In this document: one piece after another, positions 55,150-64,000 of the stretch
Layout: each line of letters begins with the position of its first letter
How positions within the stretch are numbered: position 1 is the stretch's first letter
Assembly (NCBI GenBank): GCA_016342755.1
Contig: JAEINS010000015.1
Location: forward strand, 51,793-115,792
DNA from: Melioribacteraceae bacterium
Lineage (GTDB): Bacteria > Bacteroidota > Ignavibacteria > Ignavibacteriales > Melioribacteraceae
Direction of reading: 5' to 3'
Length of the DNA stretch: 64,000 bases
Notes under the pieces: generated by a model
What the model was told of the DNA's origin: nothing
What the model saw: only the letters and a program-made list of their open reading frames with translations
The model's database searches: none
Program-made: the position numbers and the translations under genes

Positions 55150-55833
55150 TTGAAGAATTTAGCGATAGTTGCTGTAAGCGGAGGAATGGATAGTTGTGTT
55201 ACTGCTGCAATAGCAGCAAAGGATTATGAGTTGGCATTTGCGCATTTTAATTATGGACAAAGAACAGAAGCCAGAGAACTAAAGGCTTTTCATGAGATTG
55301 CTGATTTTTATCATGTGTCAAAAAGACTGGTTATAGATTATTTACATCTTTCAAAAATTGGCGGATCTTCATTAACTGATAAATCGATGGATGTAGCGAA
55401 GGCAGATTTGAACAATACAGAAATCCCTACTTCTTATGTGCCTTTTAGGAACGCAAATATTTTAACAGCCTGTGTTAGCTGGGCCGAAGTAATTGACGCA
55501 AAGGCAATTTTTATTGGTGCTGTGTTCGAAGATTCATCAGGTTATCCTGATTGCCGCCCCGATTTTTTTAAATCATTTGAACAAACGATTGATTTAGGAA
55601 CAAAACCAAAAACAAAAATTAAAATTGAAACTCCGATTATTAATCTTTCTAAAACTGAAATTATTACTAAGGGAATAGAACTTAACGCGCCGCTTCAATT
55701 AACATGGTCCTGTTATAAAAATGAAGATGAAGCTTGCGGCGTTTGTGATAGCTGTGCTTTAAGATTACGGGGATTTCAAAAATTAGAGAAAGAAGATCCT
55801 ATTGATTATGTTGAGAGACCAAATTATTTATAA
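55150..55833 (+). CDS. queC: 7-cyano-7-deazaguanine synthase
   Basis: About 227 residues. It makes preQ0 from 7-carboxy-7-deazaguanine with ATP and ammonia, for queuosine synthesis. The PP-loop motif SGGMDS is at residues 10-15 and the zinc-binding cysteines are in CGVCDSCALRLRGF near the end. The open frame extends upstream to an ATG at 54985, which would add a hydrophobic 55-residue leader unknown in the family. The TTG at 55150, just before KNLAIVAVSGG and preceded by AAGGATATGG, gives the normal length and is my choice. The next gene, queF, begins 17 bases later. Confidence 0.88.
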   Translation: MKNLAIVAVSGGMDSCVTAAIAAKDYELAFAHFNYGQRTEARELKAFHEIADFYHVSKRLVIDYLHLSKIGGSSLTDKSMDVAKADLNNTEIPTSYVPFRNANILTACVSWAEVIDAKAIFIGAVFEDSSGYPDCRPDFFKSFEQTIDLGTKPKTKIKIETPIINLSKTEIITKGIELNAPLQLTWSCYKNEDEACGVCDSCALRLRGFQKLEKEDPIDYVERPNYL

Positions 55834-55850
55834 AAGACTAGGAGTGAATT

Positions 55851-56225
55851 GTGGATGATAAAATAAAAATATTAGAGGTATTTGATAATGCATATCCTGA
55901 ACGGGATTATGTAATAACACATACCGCACCTGAGTTTACATCAAATTGTCCAAAGACCGGGCAGCCGGATTTTGCAACAATAATTTTAGAATATATACCC
56001 GATAAACTATGTGTTGAACTGAAATCTTATAAGTTCTATTTAAACTCATATAGAAACGACGGGATATTTTTTGAAAGTGTTACCAATAAAATTTTAAGTG
56101 ATCTTGTTGAAGTTACCCAGCCCCGTTACATGAAGGTAACAGCCGATTTTAATGTGAGAGGCGGAATTGGATCCGTTATAGAAGTAGAACATTTTGGCGA
56201 AGAATACAAAGGTTTTGAAGACTAA
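55851..56225 (+). CDS. queF: NADPH-dependent 7-cyano-7-deazaguanine reductase
   Basis: A 124-residue unimodular QueF, the T-fold enzyme that reduces preQ0 to preQ1. Catalytic Cys is in [10 protein letters not shown] (residue 33), and the motif [14 protein letters not shown] binds [21 protein letters not shown] is the second conserved block with the substrate-binding Asp. The start is GTG at 55851, with AGGAG 6 bases upstream. It follows queC and gives two consecutive queuosine steps. Genes for the earlier ones (queD, queE) are not in the window. Confidence 0.94.
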   Translation: MDDKIKILEVFDNAYPERDYVITHTAPEFTSNCPKTGQPDFATIILEYIPDKLCVELKSYKFYLNSYRNDGIFFESVTNKILSDLVEVTQPRYMKVTADFNVRGGIGSVIEVEHFGEEYKGFED

Positions 56226-56291
56226 GAAATATTTAATAAATGACCATTATTAATTAACTAATTTCATAATCTATTTTTTTATGGTGAATTT

Positions 56292-57683
56292 ATGGCGAAG
56301 AAAAAAGTAACAAAGCGTTCATGGGCCGAACCGTTTAAGATCAAGGTCGTAGAACCGATTAAAATGACCACTCGTGAAAATCGCGAAAAAGCTATTATTG
56401 AAGCGGGCTATAATACGTTTTTATTAAAGTCCGACGATGTGTACATTGACTTATTGACTGACAGCGGAACAAACGCAATGAGCGATAATCAGTGGGCCGG
56501 AATGATGCTGGGTGATGAATCTTATGCCGGAAGTAAAAACTTTTATACTCTTTGGGATAAGATTAAACAATATTACGGAATGCCTTATTTTGTACCTACT
56601 CATCAAGGCAGAGCCGCTGAACACATGGTATCTCAGATACTTATTAAGGAAGGTGATTATATTCCGGGTAACATGTATTTTACAACAACTCGTTTACATC
56701 AGGAATTAGCCGGTGCTACCTTTGTTGATGTAATTATTAAAGAGGCTCATAACCCGGTTTCCAATCATCCTTTTAAAGGCAATACTGATTTAAACAAGCT
56801 TGAAGACTTAATAAATAAAGTTGGTGCTAAAAAAATTCCTTACGTATGTATTGCCGGTCCGGTTAATATGGCTGGCGGACAACCGTTTTCGATGGCTAAT
56901 TTACTGGAAGTAAAAGAGCTTTGCAAAAAACATAAAATCAAATTATGGTTTGACGCGACACGTGCTTGTGAAAACGCATATTTCATTAAACTTAGAGAAG
57001 AAGGTTATCAGGATAAAACTATAGCGCAGATATTAAAAGAAATGTGTTCGCACTTTGATGGTCTTTGGGTAAGCGCTAAAAAAGATTTAATGGTTAATAT
57101 TGGCGGAATTCTTGCAACCAGAAATAAAAAAGTATATGAAGAAGCAAGAAACATGGTTGTTATATACGAAGGTCTTCATACATACGGCGGATTAGCCGGC
57201 AGAGATATGGAAGCTATGGCACGCGGTATGGACGAAATGGTAATGTTCGATAATATTAAAGCAAGAGTTGGTCAGGTAGAATACTGTGGAAAGAGACTTC
57301 AAGAGTATGGGGTGCCTTTTGTTAAACCTATTGGCGGACATGCAATATTTTTAGATGCTAAAAAATTCTTGCCGCATTTAAAACAAGATCAGTTTCCTGC
57401 CCAGACTTTAGCATCAGAAATTTATGCCGATTCCGGTGTTAGAGGTATGGAAAGAGGAATTGTTTCGGCTGGCAGAAACAGAGATACTGGTGAACATAAT
57501 TATCCTAAATTAGAACTTGTTAGATTAACATTCCCAAGAAGGGTTTATACACAGGCTCATATTGATGTTGCTGTTGAATCTATAGCTACTGTCTATGAAA
57601 ACAGAAACAAGATTAAAGGATTAAAAATGGTTTATGAACCAAAGTATCTTAGATTTTTCCAGGCTAGATTTGAAAAATTATAA
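56292..57683 (+). CDS. tpl: Beta-eliminating lyase, tyrosine phenol-lyase type (tryptophanase family)
   Basis: A 463-residue PLP enzyme of the tryptophanase/tyrosine phenol-lyase family. The PLP lysine is Lys264 in SAKKDLMVNIGG. With a constant offset of 7 from Citrobacter tyrosine phenol-lyase, the substrate-recognition residues Thr124, Arg381 and Phe448 are present as Thr131, Arg388 (GMERGIVSAGRN) and Phe455. Met288 is Leu295. Tryptophanase has Ile at the Arg381 position, so cleavage of tyrosine to phenol, pyruvate and ammonia fits better than indole formation. Automatic annotation may well say tryptophanase. A hairpin follows the stop. There is no tyrosine permease gene beside it. Confidence 0.85.
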   Translation: MAKKKVTKRSWAEPFKIKVVEPIKMTTRENREKAIIEAGYNTFLLKSDDVYIDLLTDSGTNAMSDNQWAGMMLGDESYAGSKNFYTLWDKIKQYYGMPYFVPTHQGRAAEHMVSQILIKEGDYIPGNMYFTTTRLHQELAGATFVDVIIKEAHNPVSNHPFKGNTDLNKLEDLINKVGAKKIPYVCIAGPVNMAGGQPFSMANLLEVKELCKKHKIKLWFDATRACENAYFIKLREEGYQDKTIAQILKEMCSHFDGLWVSAKKDLMVNIGGILATRNKKVYEEARNMVVIYEGLHTYGGLAGRDMEAMARGMDEMVMFDNIKARVGQVEYCGKRLQEYGVPFVKPIGGHAIFLDAKKFLPHLKQDQFPAQTLASEIYADSGVRGMERGIVSAGRNRDTGEHNYPKLELVRLTFPRRVYTQAHIDVAVESIATVYENRNKIKGLKMVYEPKYLRFFQARFEKL

Positions 57684-57709
57684 ATAAAATTACATAAACA
57701 AATTTATAT

Positions 57710-57730
57710 AGGAGATCATTAAGGTCTCCT
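57710..57730 (+). terminator. Hairpin after the tyrosine phenol-lyase gene
   Basis: AGGAGA (57710-57715) pairs with TCTCCT (57725-57730), with a 9-base loop and T-rich DNA after it (TTATCTTTATT). It ends 14 bases before the next start codon, so a weak terminator or a translation-controlling hairpin are both possible. Confidence 0.5.
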
Positions 57731-57743
57731 TTATCTTTATTAT

Positions 57744-60299
57744 ATGGATGAAAAAATAAAAATAAAAGAAGAATTTTTTGTTGAGAAAGACAGGATTTTT
57801 AATAATCCCGATCTGCAGAAAAAAGCGTACAAATTCTCGTTAGAATTCAGCATGCTTGTTGAAGATTTTATAGTAAGGATCTTAAATAAGAAAAAGATCA
57901 ATTTTGTAATAGCTTCGGTTGGCAGCTTTAGCAGAAGGGAATTATCTCCTTATTCCGATATTGATATCATGTTCATTCTCGATTCAGTAAAGGGGAACGA
58001 AGATGATATCCGCAGTATAGTTACCTATTTATGGGATTGCGGAATTGAGGTTTCTCACACAGTCCGGATTTTTTCTGATGTGAAAAAATTTCTAAAAGAA
58101 GATCTTCACGCTTTTACTCCGTTTTTTGAAACCAGATTTCTATATGGAAATAGAGAACTTTACAATAAGTGGAACGAGCATCTTTTTAGTCATATGAACT
58201 TAAAAGTTAAGAGAGATCTTGTTAGTGAGTTTAAAAGTGACACAAAACTTCGCTATAAAAAGTATGGCGATTCTCCAAAAGTTCTAGAGCCAAATATAAA
58301 GTTTTCTGCCGGCGGACTCCGTGATCTTCACATTGTTGAATGGATATATTCTCTAAAACATAATATTCTTTTTACTGATCAAAATGAAATTTCACAAACC
58401 GAACATTTCTTAAATATACTTGAACAAGATGCTGTTGTTGACAAGAGAGAAATTGCGAGAATTAGAAAAAGTTATAAGCTGTTATTAAATGTCCGTAATC
58501 TGCTTCATCTATTAAAGAAGCATAAAACAGATAGATTTGAATTTACTGATCAGGAAACAATCTCAGAATTACTGGGTTATGGTGGTGCCTGGCACGATTT
58601 TATGAAAAAGTATTTTAAATCGGCTAACATAATAAATCGTTTTTCTAAAACAATGATTATTAGATTTAATGAGGAATTATCAGATCCAATTTCAGATCAT
58701 TTTGCTATTGATTTAGATGAGGATTTTGTAATTAAAGGCGGAGCTTTATCCATTAAAGAAAATTCAAATCTAACTATTTCTGAAATTCTAAGAGCCTTTT
58801 ATTATCGCGGTGTAAACGATGCACGTTTCGATGAAAACTTAAGATCGTTAATTATTTTTAATGCTGAAAATTCTGAAGATGATTATTCTGCTGAAACTGA
58901 ATCATCTGTGTTTTTTAGAGAAATTTTAAAGTTACCCCAGTGTGTTGCAAAAACTTTGTTAGTAATGAATGAACTTGGTGTGCTTGGTGCTTTTTTACCC
59001 GAGTTCAGAGATCTAGTAGGCTTTTTCCAGCCGGGTGTTTACCATTGTTATACTGCCGATGAGCATACTCTTATTGCGTTAAAACATCTTGAAGAATTGA
59101 ATGGGGAAGATTCGAATCTTGGAAATATTTATACCGGACTTAAAGAAAAAGATATTATTCACTTAGCAGTTTTGTTCCATGATATTGCAAAACCGCTTAG
59201 TGTATCGGGGCACGAAATAATAGGAGCTGAAGTAGCGGCTTCAATAATGGAACGTCTTGGTTATGAAGAAGAAGAAATTCACCTTGTACAATTTTTGGTG
59301 AAGAATCATTTAGTTATGGAGCAGATTGCGTTTAGAAGAAATATTAATGATCCCTCAACACTTGATAATTTTATATCAATCTTCCCGTCACTTAAAGCCC
59401 TAAATTTATTATACCTCTTAACCTTTGCCGATCTTTCGGCAGTAAACAACGTAGTTTGGACGCAGTGGAAAAATGACCAGCTGTATGAACTTTATAGAAA
59501 AGCTAAACAGATGCTTGTAGAAACTTTATCGGGCGAAGAACTTTTGTTTGAAAAGACCCGCGAAGTTATTGCTGATGCTGAATTAAGAAATGACGAAGAT
59601 TATATGGAACATGTTGAATCGATGAATGACATTGGATATTTCCATCATTTCAGTGAAGAAGAAATCAATCAGCATATTGATCGGATTAATAAAGGTGACA
59701 GTATTTCTATTTTCTTTAAGGAAGAGGATCCCTTTACAAATATCACCATTATAACTAAGGATACTCCGTCTCTGCTTTCAAAACTATGTGGTGCGTTGTC
59801 GATTAACGATCTTAACATTCACGATGCAAGAATCTTTACCCGCAAAGACGGGATTGTGATTGATAGTTTTAACGTTACTGATTTTAGAACACATAAAATT
59901 GCCGATCCAGGCAGATACGATCAAATAAAAGTATATCTGACTGCCGCGGTTCATAACGAACTTCAGATCAACAAAGAATTTAGCCAGTTAAAATCGCGCT
60001 GGTGGCGATTAGAAAACAAACTGTTTAGACGCAGAAGTAAAGTTAAGATAAGATTTGAAGACCATAAAAAATTTACAATTATAGATGTTTCTTCTCCGGA
60101 TAGGCTTGGCTTGCTCTACAGAATTACACGCAAGTTAGCTGATCTCGATCTGTCAGTTTATATTGCAAAGATTGGAACAAAAGGGGATGATGTAATTGAT
60201 TCGTTCTATACACTTAATAGAAACGGTGATAAGATTGAAGCTCACGATTATGAAATGATTAAAATGGAACTTACTGAAACTATTAAAGAGATGTTGTAA
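57744..60299 (+). CDS. glnD: GlnD-like protein: nucleotidyltransferase, HD and ACT domains
   Basis: An 851-residue protein with the GlnD order. The nucleotidyltransferase motif is GSFSRRELSPYSDIDIMF (60-77) with metal-binding Asp72 and Asp74. A helical GlnE/GlnD-linked domain follows, then an HD domain (HLAVLFHDIAKPLSVSGHE, about 472-490), and two ACT domains in the last 200 residues (FTNITIITKDTPSLLSKL and FTIIDVSSPDRLGLLYRI). In Proteobacteria GlnD adds UMP to and removes it from PII in response to glutamine. No PII or ammonium transporter gene lies nearby, so the partner is unknown. murI follows after 3 bases. Confidence 0.88.
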   Translation: MDEKIKIKEEFFVEKDRIFNNPDLQKKAYKFSLEFSMLVEDFIVRILNKKKINFVIASVGSFSRRELSPYSDIDIMFILDSVKGNEDDIRSIVTYLWDCGIEVSHTVRIFSDVKKFLKEDLHAFTPFFETRFLYGNRELYNKWNEHLFSHMNLKVKRDLVSEFKSDTKLRYKKYGDSPKVLEPNIKFSAGGLRDLHIVEWIYSLKHNILFTDQNEISQTEHFLNILEQDAVVDKREIARIRKSYKLLLNVRNLLHLLKKHKTDRFEFTDQETISELLGYGGAWHDFMKKYFKSANIINRFSKTMIIRFNEELSDPISDHFAIDLDEDFVIKGGALSIKENSNLTISEILRAFYYRGVNDARFDENLRSLIIFNAENSEDDYSAETESSVFFREILKLPQCVAKTLLVMNELGVLGAFLPEFRDLVGFFQPGVYHCYTADEHTLIALKHLEELNGEDSNLGNIYTGLKEKDIIHLAVLFHDIAKPLSVSGHEIIGAEVAASIMERLGYEEEEIHLVQFLVKNHLVMEQIAFRRNINDPSTLDNFISIFPSLKALNLLYLLTFADLSAVNNVVWTQWKNDQLYELYRKAKQMLVETLSGEELLFEKTREVIADAELRNDEDYMEHVESMNDIGYFHHFSEEEINQHIDRINKGDSISIFFKEEDPFTNITIITKDTPSLLSKLCGALSINDLNIHDARIFTRKDGIVIDSFNVTDFRTHKIADPGRYDQIKVYLTAAVHNELQINKEFSQLKSRWWRLENKLFRRRSKVKIRFEDHKKFTIIDVSSPDRLGLLYRITRKLADLDLSVYIAKIGTKGDDVIDSFYTLNRNGDKIEAHDYEMIKMELTETIKEML

Positions 60300-60302
60300 G
60301 AT

Positions 60303-61124
60303 ATGAGTGATGTTAAAAATAATCCGATTGGTATTTTTGATTCCGGTATTGGCGGATTAACTGTTGTTAAAAGGATGTTCCAGTTTCTGCCTAATGAAAA
60401 CACTGTCTATTTCGGCGATACAGCGCGTGTACCTTACGGATCAAAATCAAATTCTACAGTTATTGAATATTCTCTCCAGGACGGAAAATTTTTAATAGAT
60501 AAAAATGTTAAAATAATTGTTGTTGCTTGTAACACTGCATCATCAGTTGCACTAGATGAACTTTCTGATAAATTTAATGTTCCTATTATTGGCATGATTG
60601 AACCGGGAGCAAAACTAGCCTTATCAAAAACAGTAAGCGGCAGGATAGGTGTTATTGGTACTAATGCTACCGTAAATAATAAAGCTTATTCGAAAGAATT
60701 GAAAAAGCTTAATCCTAAAGTTGAAGTTTTTGAAAAATCTTGCCCGCTGTTTGTTCCGTTAGCTGAAGAAGGCTGGCTAAATCATAAAGCAACTTTATTA
60801 ATTGCTGAAGAATATTTACACGAGTTAAAAGAACACAACATTGATACGCTAATTCTAGGATGTACTCACTATCCAATATTAGCTGAAATAATACACAAAG
60901 TGATGGGACCAGAAATTCATCTAATTGATTCTGGAACAGCGGCTTCCATCATTGTTAAAGATTATCTTATTGAAAATGATTTACTATCCGATGAAAATAA
61001 AAATCCAGTTCATAATTTTTACGTGAGTGATGTTCCCTCTAAATTTAAAGAAGTAGCTGAGTTATTTCTTGGAACCGAAGTTGAGAATCTGACAAAGATT
61101 GATTTGGAAGAATTGATACATTAA
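60303..61124 (+). CDS. murI: Glutamate racemase
   Basis: A 273-residue cofactor-independent racemase that supplies D-glutamate for peptidoglycan. The two catalytic cysteines are Cys76 (VACNTAS) and Cys187 (LGCTHYP). IGIFDSGIGGLTVVKRM and GDTARVPYGSKS near the N-terminus are standard. The start codon is only 3 bases after the stop of the GlnD-like gene, so the two are co-transcribed. A hairpin repeat begins 13 bases after the stop. Confidence 0.96.
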   Translation: MSDVKNNPIGIFDSGIGGLTVVKRMFQFLPNENTVYFGDTARVPYGSKSNSTVIEYSLQDGKFLIDKNVKIIVVACNTASSVALDELSDKFNVPIIGMIEPGAKLALSKTVSGRIGVIGTNATVNNKAYSKELKKLNPKVEVFEKSCPLFVPLAEEGWLNHKATLLIAEEYLHELKEHNIDTLILGCTHYPILAEIIHKVMGPEIHLIDSGTAASIIVKDYLIENDLLSDENKNPVHNFYVSDVPSKFKEVAELFLGTEVENLTKIDLEELIH

Positions 61125-61560
61125 AAGTGTTCCATCGTTCACTGAGTGTTCTGTCGCAAGACAGAATGTACCGAAGTGAAGAAAGAGCGTAGCTTAGATA
61201 CAATTCCAGTCTATATTGAGTTATTTCTTAAAGCGAAGTATTAACGAAAGACTGCAATTAAAATATAAGTGTAAAAATCTGTGACCTCTATTGAGACTTC
61301 CCCAACTTTAAAACACCGATATTAATCTAAAATGTGAATAATTAAAAATTTAATATAAAAACTTTAGGGTAATCTCTAAATACTTTCACTAATTTTTAGG
61401 GATACCTATCTTGAATTGTAAATAAGATTTAACTATCTTACTTTAGAAACATAAAAGAAAAGGGCGGGTTTTGTCAAATAACGAGGGGTGATTTTCTTAC
61501 AATTTTAGATTATGTAATTCTTGAGTAATAATTAATTATTAATAAATTTTAGAGTTAATT
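61125..61560. other. Intergenic region with a hairpin repeat
   Basis: These 436 bases hold the repeat at 61138-61180 and otherwise AT-rich DNA without a credible gene. The promoter of the secreted-protein genes at 61561 should lie near 61500-61550, but no clear TAnnTTTG box is visible. Confidence 0.65.
61138..61180. repeat. Dispersed hairpin repeat with enlarged loop
   Basis: TTCACT (61138-61143) pairs with AGTGAA (61175-61180). The loop starts with GAG and ends with CCGA, like the GAG...CGA loops at 696-720 and 7044-7066, and carries an inner hairpin TTCTGTC/GACAGAA (61149-61166). It lies just after murI and may also end its transcript. Confidence 0.55.
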
Positions 61561-62763
61561 ATGAGAGTACAATTTGTTTTATTAATTCTTCTAATATCTA
61601 TAGAAACATTTGGTCAATTTGGTTACTATCCAGAGGCACCAGAAAAATGGAGTAACCCAGTAAAAATAGAACTTCCTGATACATTTTATACCATACCCCG
61701 CCCATCTGTAACTGGAAATGGAGAATATTTATTTATTAGTGCACAAGATTATTTAGAAAAAACTGATAGCGGTTGGAGTGAATTAAAACATGTTGATGGT
61801 AATTTTGGTAATTATATTCAACCTGTCATTTCTCCAGATGGATCAAAAATGTATGTTGGGCAACATGATAAAGGTAGATTAGATCTCAAATATGCTCATT
61901 GGGATAAAGACAATAATATATTTGGCGAACTAATTAATCTTGGGTCTGGAGTAAATGATCCTTTAGAAGGACAAGGTCATTGTCACGAAGTAAATGATAC
62001 AACGATAATTTTTTCACGTGGTGGACTTTATTTCAAGTCCACTTGGGATAAAAATACTTTTAGCTGGGGAAGCGCAACTGAATTTCCAGAAGAATATTTA
62101 GGATTATTGTCAACTTGGGGAATTGGTTTGACTGAGGATGCTAAAAAAATCTACTATATCGGGCTGGGTAAATTCATGGATTCTACAAATAATGTAGAGT
62201 ATAGACAAGTAGAACTTAGGGTCAATTATCTTAAGGATGGTGCTACAATAGAAAAACCTTATTATGATATGTATGAAAGATCCAACAAATTAAATATTTC
62301 TTTTATAGCTGATAGTTTGTTTCTCGCTGGAGTTATAAATGAGAATGAAGAACGATATCCTGCAATAACATCGGATGGAAAATCTTTGTTTTTTGCTGCA
62401 AACTATACTGGTAAATTTTGTTTATACGAGAGTCAACTTTTGATAGATAAAGATGGGCAAATAGTGTCGGTATCAGACGAAAAGTTATTAAATAATCGTG
62501 ATGACCTGTTCTTTTCACATCCATTCCCAAACCCATTTAATTCTAAATTGAGTATCAACTATGAACTAAAAAAAGACTTATTTATAGATTTGTCGTTGTT
62601 CAACCTAATTGGTGAAAAAGTTAAATCTGTAAAAAAAGGATTTTTTAATAAGGGATTTTATACTGACAGAATATCAGCCAATGAATTACCGTCAGGTGTA
62701 TATTTTGTCACATTTCAAGGTAAGCAATTTATTAAAAATTACAAAGTTCTGTTAATAAAATGA
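61561..62763 (+). CDS. Secreted PD40-like beta-propeller protein with T9SS sorting domain
   Basis: A 400-residue protein with signal peptide MRVQFVLLILLISIETFGQ. Repeated strands of the WD40-like PD40 type (VISPDGSKMYVGQHDKGRLD at about 93-112, AITSDGKSLFFAANYTGKF at about 268-286) form a beta-propeller. The T9SS tail begins at PFPNPFNSKLSINYEL and ends SGVYFVTFQ...YKVLLIK. The protein should be exported to the cell surface or medium. No enzyme motif is visible. The next gene starts 7 bases after its stop. Confidence 0.82.
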   Translation: MRVQFVLLILLISIETFGQFGYYPEAPEKWSNPVKIELPDTFYTIPRPSVTGNGEYLFISAQDYLEKTDSGWSELKHVDGNFGNYIQPVISPDGSKMYVGQHDKGRLDLKYAHWDKDNNIFGELINLGSGVNDPLEGQGHCHEVNDTTIIFSRGGLYFKSTWDKNTFSWGSATEFPEEYLGLLSTWGIGLTEDAKKIYYIGLGKFMDSTNNVEYRQVELRVNYLKDGATIEKPYYDMYERSNKLNISFIADSLFLAGVINENEERYPAITSDGKSLFFAANYTGKFCLYESQLLIDKDGQIVSVSDEKLLNNRDDLFFSHPFPNPFNSKLSINYELKKDLFIDLSLFNLIGEKVKSVKKGFFNKGFYTDRISANELPSGVYFVTFQGKQFIKNYKVLLIK

Positions 62764-62770
62764 GAGTAAA

Positions 62771-63991
62771 ATGAATAAGATTAAAATTTATATCGTATTA
62801 ATTTCATTGTTTTTTTTCTATAATTTATATGATCAAGTAGAAATTGGAGTACATTGTTATCTAGATCCAAATGAAAGTTTGAATAATCCAAGCCCACTTC
62901 AAAAATCGATGATTATAGCCAATTATAATCTGACATTTGTTTTATGTGTGGAGCAGGGACAACCTACAAATTTTTCGGAACAATACATTGACGAAATTGG
63001 ATTCATAGCCGACTATTTTGATGATGTATCTTATGGTGATATAACAATTGATAATGTCGAAGTATTGGTAGATGCAGTGAATCTCGATGGATCAGTTGAA
63101 GCTTTTGAATTATCCAATACACTTGTTGCTCATCCATCATTTGGTGTAGATTATGTTGTCAATGACAACATGGTTCGAGAAGTACTAGATTCTGTTGACC
63201 AAAGATATGATCTTAGTAATTTTGATTATAATGATGATGGAACTGTAGATATGCTTGTATTCATGGTGGCAAGAATGGAAGTAGGGAAGTGGGGGACCGG
63301 TACTCCTGGTTTGCCAACGAGTATGATTTATACAACCAATGATACGACATCTTCTGGTGCAAATATTTTAATCGATGGATCTGGATATGGTTCAAGAGGC
63401 GCTGATCATGCGCTTATTCAAAGAAAAAGAGCTAGTTCAGCCGATCATATAATATCTATCACAGTACATGAGTTAGGACATGCATGGTTTAATTTTCCAG
63501 ATGTAGATCACAGTGGTACAAACCAATATGATCACTGGTCATTCGGATGTTTTGATGAAATGACAAATGGATCTGGATTTAGAAGTAGACCTTCTTTATA
63601 TAATCCAATATTTAGAATAGAGAGTGACTGGTTAACACCTATTGAGATAACAGATACAGAAACAATTGTTTTGGAGGATATCGACAGTACGTCTCAAATT
63701 TACTATTATGACATTCCAGATAGACCAGGTACATCTGTTGGAGGACAAAGGATTTATTTAACCTGTTACTCAAATACTAATAGATGGCAAGAGTATTGGC
63801 CTATACCTGCTTCAGGCAGTAATCAATTAGGCTTAATGGTTTGGAGAGAAAATAGAAACTTAAATATCTTGAATACATGGAACTATAGTGATTACCAATA
63901 CTCACCAGTGGATATTGAATCAGCTGATCAACGACAACTATTATTTCCGGTCAACGACAATTATTTTTCCCGATTTAATTTTGTTGCATAA
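62771..63991 (+). CDS. Secreted M6-like zinc metalloprotease (C-terminus possibly incomplete)
   Basis: A 406-residue frame that begins with a signal-like segment (MNKIKIYIVLISLFFFYNLY). The zinc motif HELGH is at 233-237 in ITVHELGHAWF. A calcium-like loop FDYNDDGTVDMLVFMV (151-166) and the SFGCFDEM segment (about 258-265) fit the immune inhibitor A/M6 family. The frame ends at a TAA 9 bases before the window edge, without the T9SS tail that such secreted proteins carry in this genome. Either this is a natural short form, or a frameshift or stop cuts it; the sequence beyond the edge is needed to tell. It is probably co-transcribed with the propeller gene. Confidence 0.8.
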   Translation: MNKIKIYIVLISLFFFYNLYDQVEIGVHCYLDPNESLNNPSPLQKSMIIANYNLTFVLCVEQGQPTNFSEQYIDEIGFIADYFDDVSYGDITIDNVEVLVDAVNLDGSVEAFELSNTLVAHPSFGVDYVVNDNMVREVLDSVDQRYDLSNFDYNDDGTVDMLVFMVARMEVGKWGTGTPGLPTSMIYTTNDTTSSGANILIDGSGYGSRGADHALIQRKRASSADHIISITVHELGHAWFNFPDVDHSGTNQYDHWSFGCFDEMTNGSGFRSRPSLYNPIFRIESDWLTPIEITDTETIVLEDIDSTSQIYYYDIPDRPGTSVGGQRIYLTCYSNTNRWQEYWPIPASGSNQLGLMVWRENRNLNILNTWNYSDYQYSPVDIESADQRQLLFPVNDNYFSRFNFVA

Positions 63992-64000
63992 TTAGGTTTT

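Noticed and set aside
1..64000. tRNA, rRNA, CRISPR arrays, insertion sequences, prophage genes
   Set aside because: I looked on both strands for tRNA T-arm patterns, regularly spaced repeats, transposase motifs and phage structural genes and found none that hold up.

Overview
The window is a low-GC, gene-dense bacterial chromosome segment, most likely from the Ignavibacteria or a close relative in the Bacteroidota/Chlorobi group. The evidence is: several secreted proteins end in a Por/T9SS-type C-terminal sorting domain of the YPNPFNP kind common in Ignavibacteriales; an S46 dipeptidyl-peptidase; a SusC-like TonB receptor with a carboxypeptidase-like N-terminal domain; and TAnnTTTG-type -7 promoter boxes. 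I saw no rRNA, tRNA, CRISPR array, prophage or insertion sequence, so the assignment rests on protein style alone.

Layout. 0-5.4 kb: end of an M1-type peptidase with a T9SS tail, an Elp3-like radical SAM protein with a DUF6873-like partner, an NhaC antiporter, and a class A beta-lactamase-fold lipoprotein. 5.4-12.3 kb (minus strand): a DEAD/DEAH helicase, a TraB/GumN lipoprotein whose signal peptide is broken by a homopolymer frameshift, an S46 peptidase, a TerB-like protein and a tRNA-dihydrouridine synthase. 12.5-19.8 kb: a membrane nucleotide cyclase and a complete tetR-adaptor-RND-tolC efflux operon behind an AcrR-like palindrome. 20-29.5 kb: alpha/beta hydrolase plus PAS histidine kinase, ilvA, a TonB receptor, a TPR protein, a small membrane-protein/winged-helix regulator pair with palindromic operators, and an XRE-DUF4870 protein. 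29.5-34.7 kb: a three-gene operon of secreted proteins, the last with a T9SS tail.

35-41 kb holds an SdiA-regulated-like lipoprotein followed by two tandem paralogs that join a kinase-like N-terminal region to an Omp85-type beta-barrel; the second copy has lost the putative catalytic residues. 41-47.5 kb is a phosphate/polyphosphate neighbourhood: a minus-strand operon of HD-PycTM membrane protein, SixA and Ppk1, divergent from a NUDIX hydrolase, an Na/Pi cotransporter and a PhoU-like protein. 47.7-50.3 kb is a compact chemoreceptor operon in which two stand-alone Aer-like PAS proteins flank one HAMP/MCP protein.

50.5-61.1 kb is mostly housekeeping: a GH20 hexosaminidase, a membrane protein, an SDR, a Sua5/YciO protein, queC-queF, a tyrosine phenol-lyase-type enzyme, a GlnD-like protein and murI. 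61.5-64 kb returns to secreted proteins: a beta-propeller with a T9SS tail and an M6-like metalloprotease.

The strongest leads for something undescribed are the kinase-like/Omp85 tandem pair, the HD-PycTM fusion in a polyphosphate operon, and the split PAS-MCP-PAS receptor. Smaller but well-supported signals are the two matching palindromic operators around the winged-helix regulator, the AcrR-like operator, the RND pump without its proton-relay aspartates, and a family of intergenic hairpins with compensatory stem changes.
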